From Bacillota bacterium (GTDB taxonomy: Bacteria > Bacillota_A > Clostridia > Clostridiales > Clostridiaceae): DNA of 5,418 nucleotides. The stretch covers positions 1 to 5,418 of the forward strand of contig JAJXYA010000491.1 of NCBI GenBank assembly GCA_021780795.1, written 5' to 3'. Both the position numbers and the translations under genes were made by a program. Below, piece after piece: positions 4,764-5,418 of the stretch (its first letter is position 1; each line of letters begins with the position of its first letter). A model generated the notes under the pieces. It was given only the letters and a program-made list of their open reading frames with translations, was not told the origin of the DNA and searched no databases.

Positions 4764-5418
4764 TTAAAATCCATTTTTATTTACAATATTGCTTCGCATA
4801 TATTGAATAGGCCATTCTATATTTTCACCTAATTGCCTAGATGCTGCAAGTGCCCAATAAGGATTTCTTAAAAGTTCTCTTCCTAAATATACTAAATCTG
4901 ATCTGTCATTGCATATTATCTCTTCTGCCATTAAGGGCGAAGTGATAAGGCCGCCACCTATAGTTAGAAGATTACAAAGCGTCTTTATTATTTCGGAATA
5001 GCTAATTTGATATCCAGGGAAAGTAGATATTCTTGCGGGTACTGTTCCACCAGAACTAACATTAACTATATCTATGCCAGTATCTTTTATGAGATTTATA
5101 AGTGCTGCAGTTTCATTTGCATTATTTCCACCATCAGCGTAATCTTCTGCAGATACTCTTAATGTTAATGGCTTTGTTTCAGGCCAAACCGTCTTTACAG
5201 ACTGTATAATTTCCTTTAAAAATCTCACTCTGTTTTCCTGAGTACCGCCATATTCATCCCTTCTTTTATTGGTCAATGGAGATAAAAATTGTCCAATCAA
5301 ATATCCGTGAGCACCATGTAATTCTAGCAAATCAAAACCAGAGGTTAATGCTCTTTGAGCCGCATCTTTAAATAGACTCACAGTATTAACAATATCTTCT
5401 TTTGTCATTTTAGAGGGC
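4764..5418 (-). CDS. namA: NADPH dehydrogenase NamA/YqjM-like old yellow enzyme (N-terminus beyond window)
   Basis: This is an FMN-dependent TIM-barrel ene-reductase of the YqjM class, which reduces activated C=C bonds (enals, enones, nitro compounds) with NAD(P)H; the physiological substrate is usually unknown. Counting from the Met at 5408, visible motifs are the LLELHGAHGYL region (28-37) with the substrate-anchoring H31 and H34, FLSPLTNKRRDEYGG (41-55), R84 of the FMN site, SSGGTVPAR (118-126), and the FMN phosphate loops GGGLIT (151-156) and YLGRELLRNPY (174-184). YqjM-type proteins are about 340 residues, so roughly the last 217 are present. The Met at 5408 is internal: the frame stays open to the window edge (P-S-K before it) and the barrel's first strands and active-site Cys are missing. 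The stop lies 61 bases before the Fe-S oxidoreductase gene. TATAAT-like minus-strand sequences at 4744-4754 could add an internal promoter, but no -35 supports them. Confidence 0.9.
   Translation of the reverse strand, partial: PSKMTKEDIVNTVSLFKDAAQRALTSGFDLLELHGAHGYLIGQFLSPLTNKRRDEYGGTQENRVRFLKEIIQSVKTVWPETKPLTLRVSAEDYADGGNNANETAALINLIKDTGIDIVNVSSGGTVPARISTFPGYQISYSEIIKTLCNLLTIGGGLITSPLMAEEIICNDRSDLVYLGRELLRNPYWALAASRQLGENIEWPIQYMRSNIVNKNGF

Overview
The window is AT-rich, strongly Shine-Dalgarno-dependent chromosomal DNA of a low-GC Firmicute. Codon use, protein flavour and family make-up (DUF2383-like protein, Cys-type MnmA, NfnB/PreT-like Fe-S flavoprotein, YqjM-type ene-reductase) fit an anaerobic Clostridium or close relative. 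The genus is inferred from resemblance, not from a marker gene. I see no mobile element, CRISPR array, tRNA or rRNA, and no stretch over 300 bases without a gene.

Layout. Bases 2-139 (+) are the last 45 codons of a gene that resembles a SNF2-family helicase. Next comes a 148-aa four-helix, ferritin-like protein (258-704, +). It converges on a six-repeat TPR protein (740-1447, -), and the two genes share one long palindrome that serves as a bidirectional terminator. A 207-base divergent intergenic region separates the TPR gene from mnmA (1655-2743, +), a tRNA 2-thiouridylase. Its leader contains a terminator-like hairpin just before the ribosome binding site. A 131-aa Nudix-fold protein (2901-3296, +) follows with its own good sigma-A-type promoter and a strong terminator at 3389-3426.

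The right-hand third is a two-gene minus-strand unit: a NamA/YqjM-type old yellow enzyme (4764-5418, cut by the window edge), then a 412-aa FAD/NAD(P)/Fe-S oxidoreductase (3464-4702). They are 61 bases apart with no terminator between them, so they are probably co-transcribed. They could form an electron-transfer pair in which NAD(P)H, FAD and two [4Fe-4S] clusters feed an FMN ene-reductase.

Most of the window is ordinary housekeeping or accessory sequence. The points I would re-examine are the Nudix protein, which has lost nearly all of its catalytic box; the MnmA, which has three cysteines and a divergent C-terminal barrel; the possible attenuator before mnmA; and the oxidoreductase pair. 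I do not see a clear new multi-gene system.
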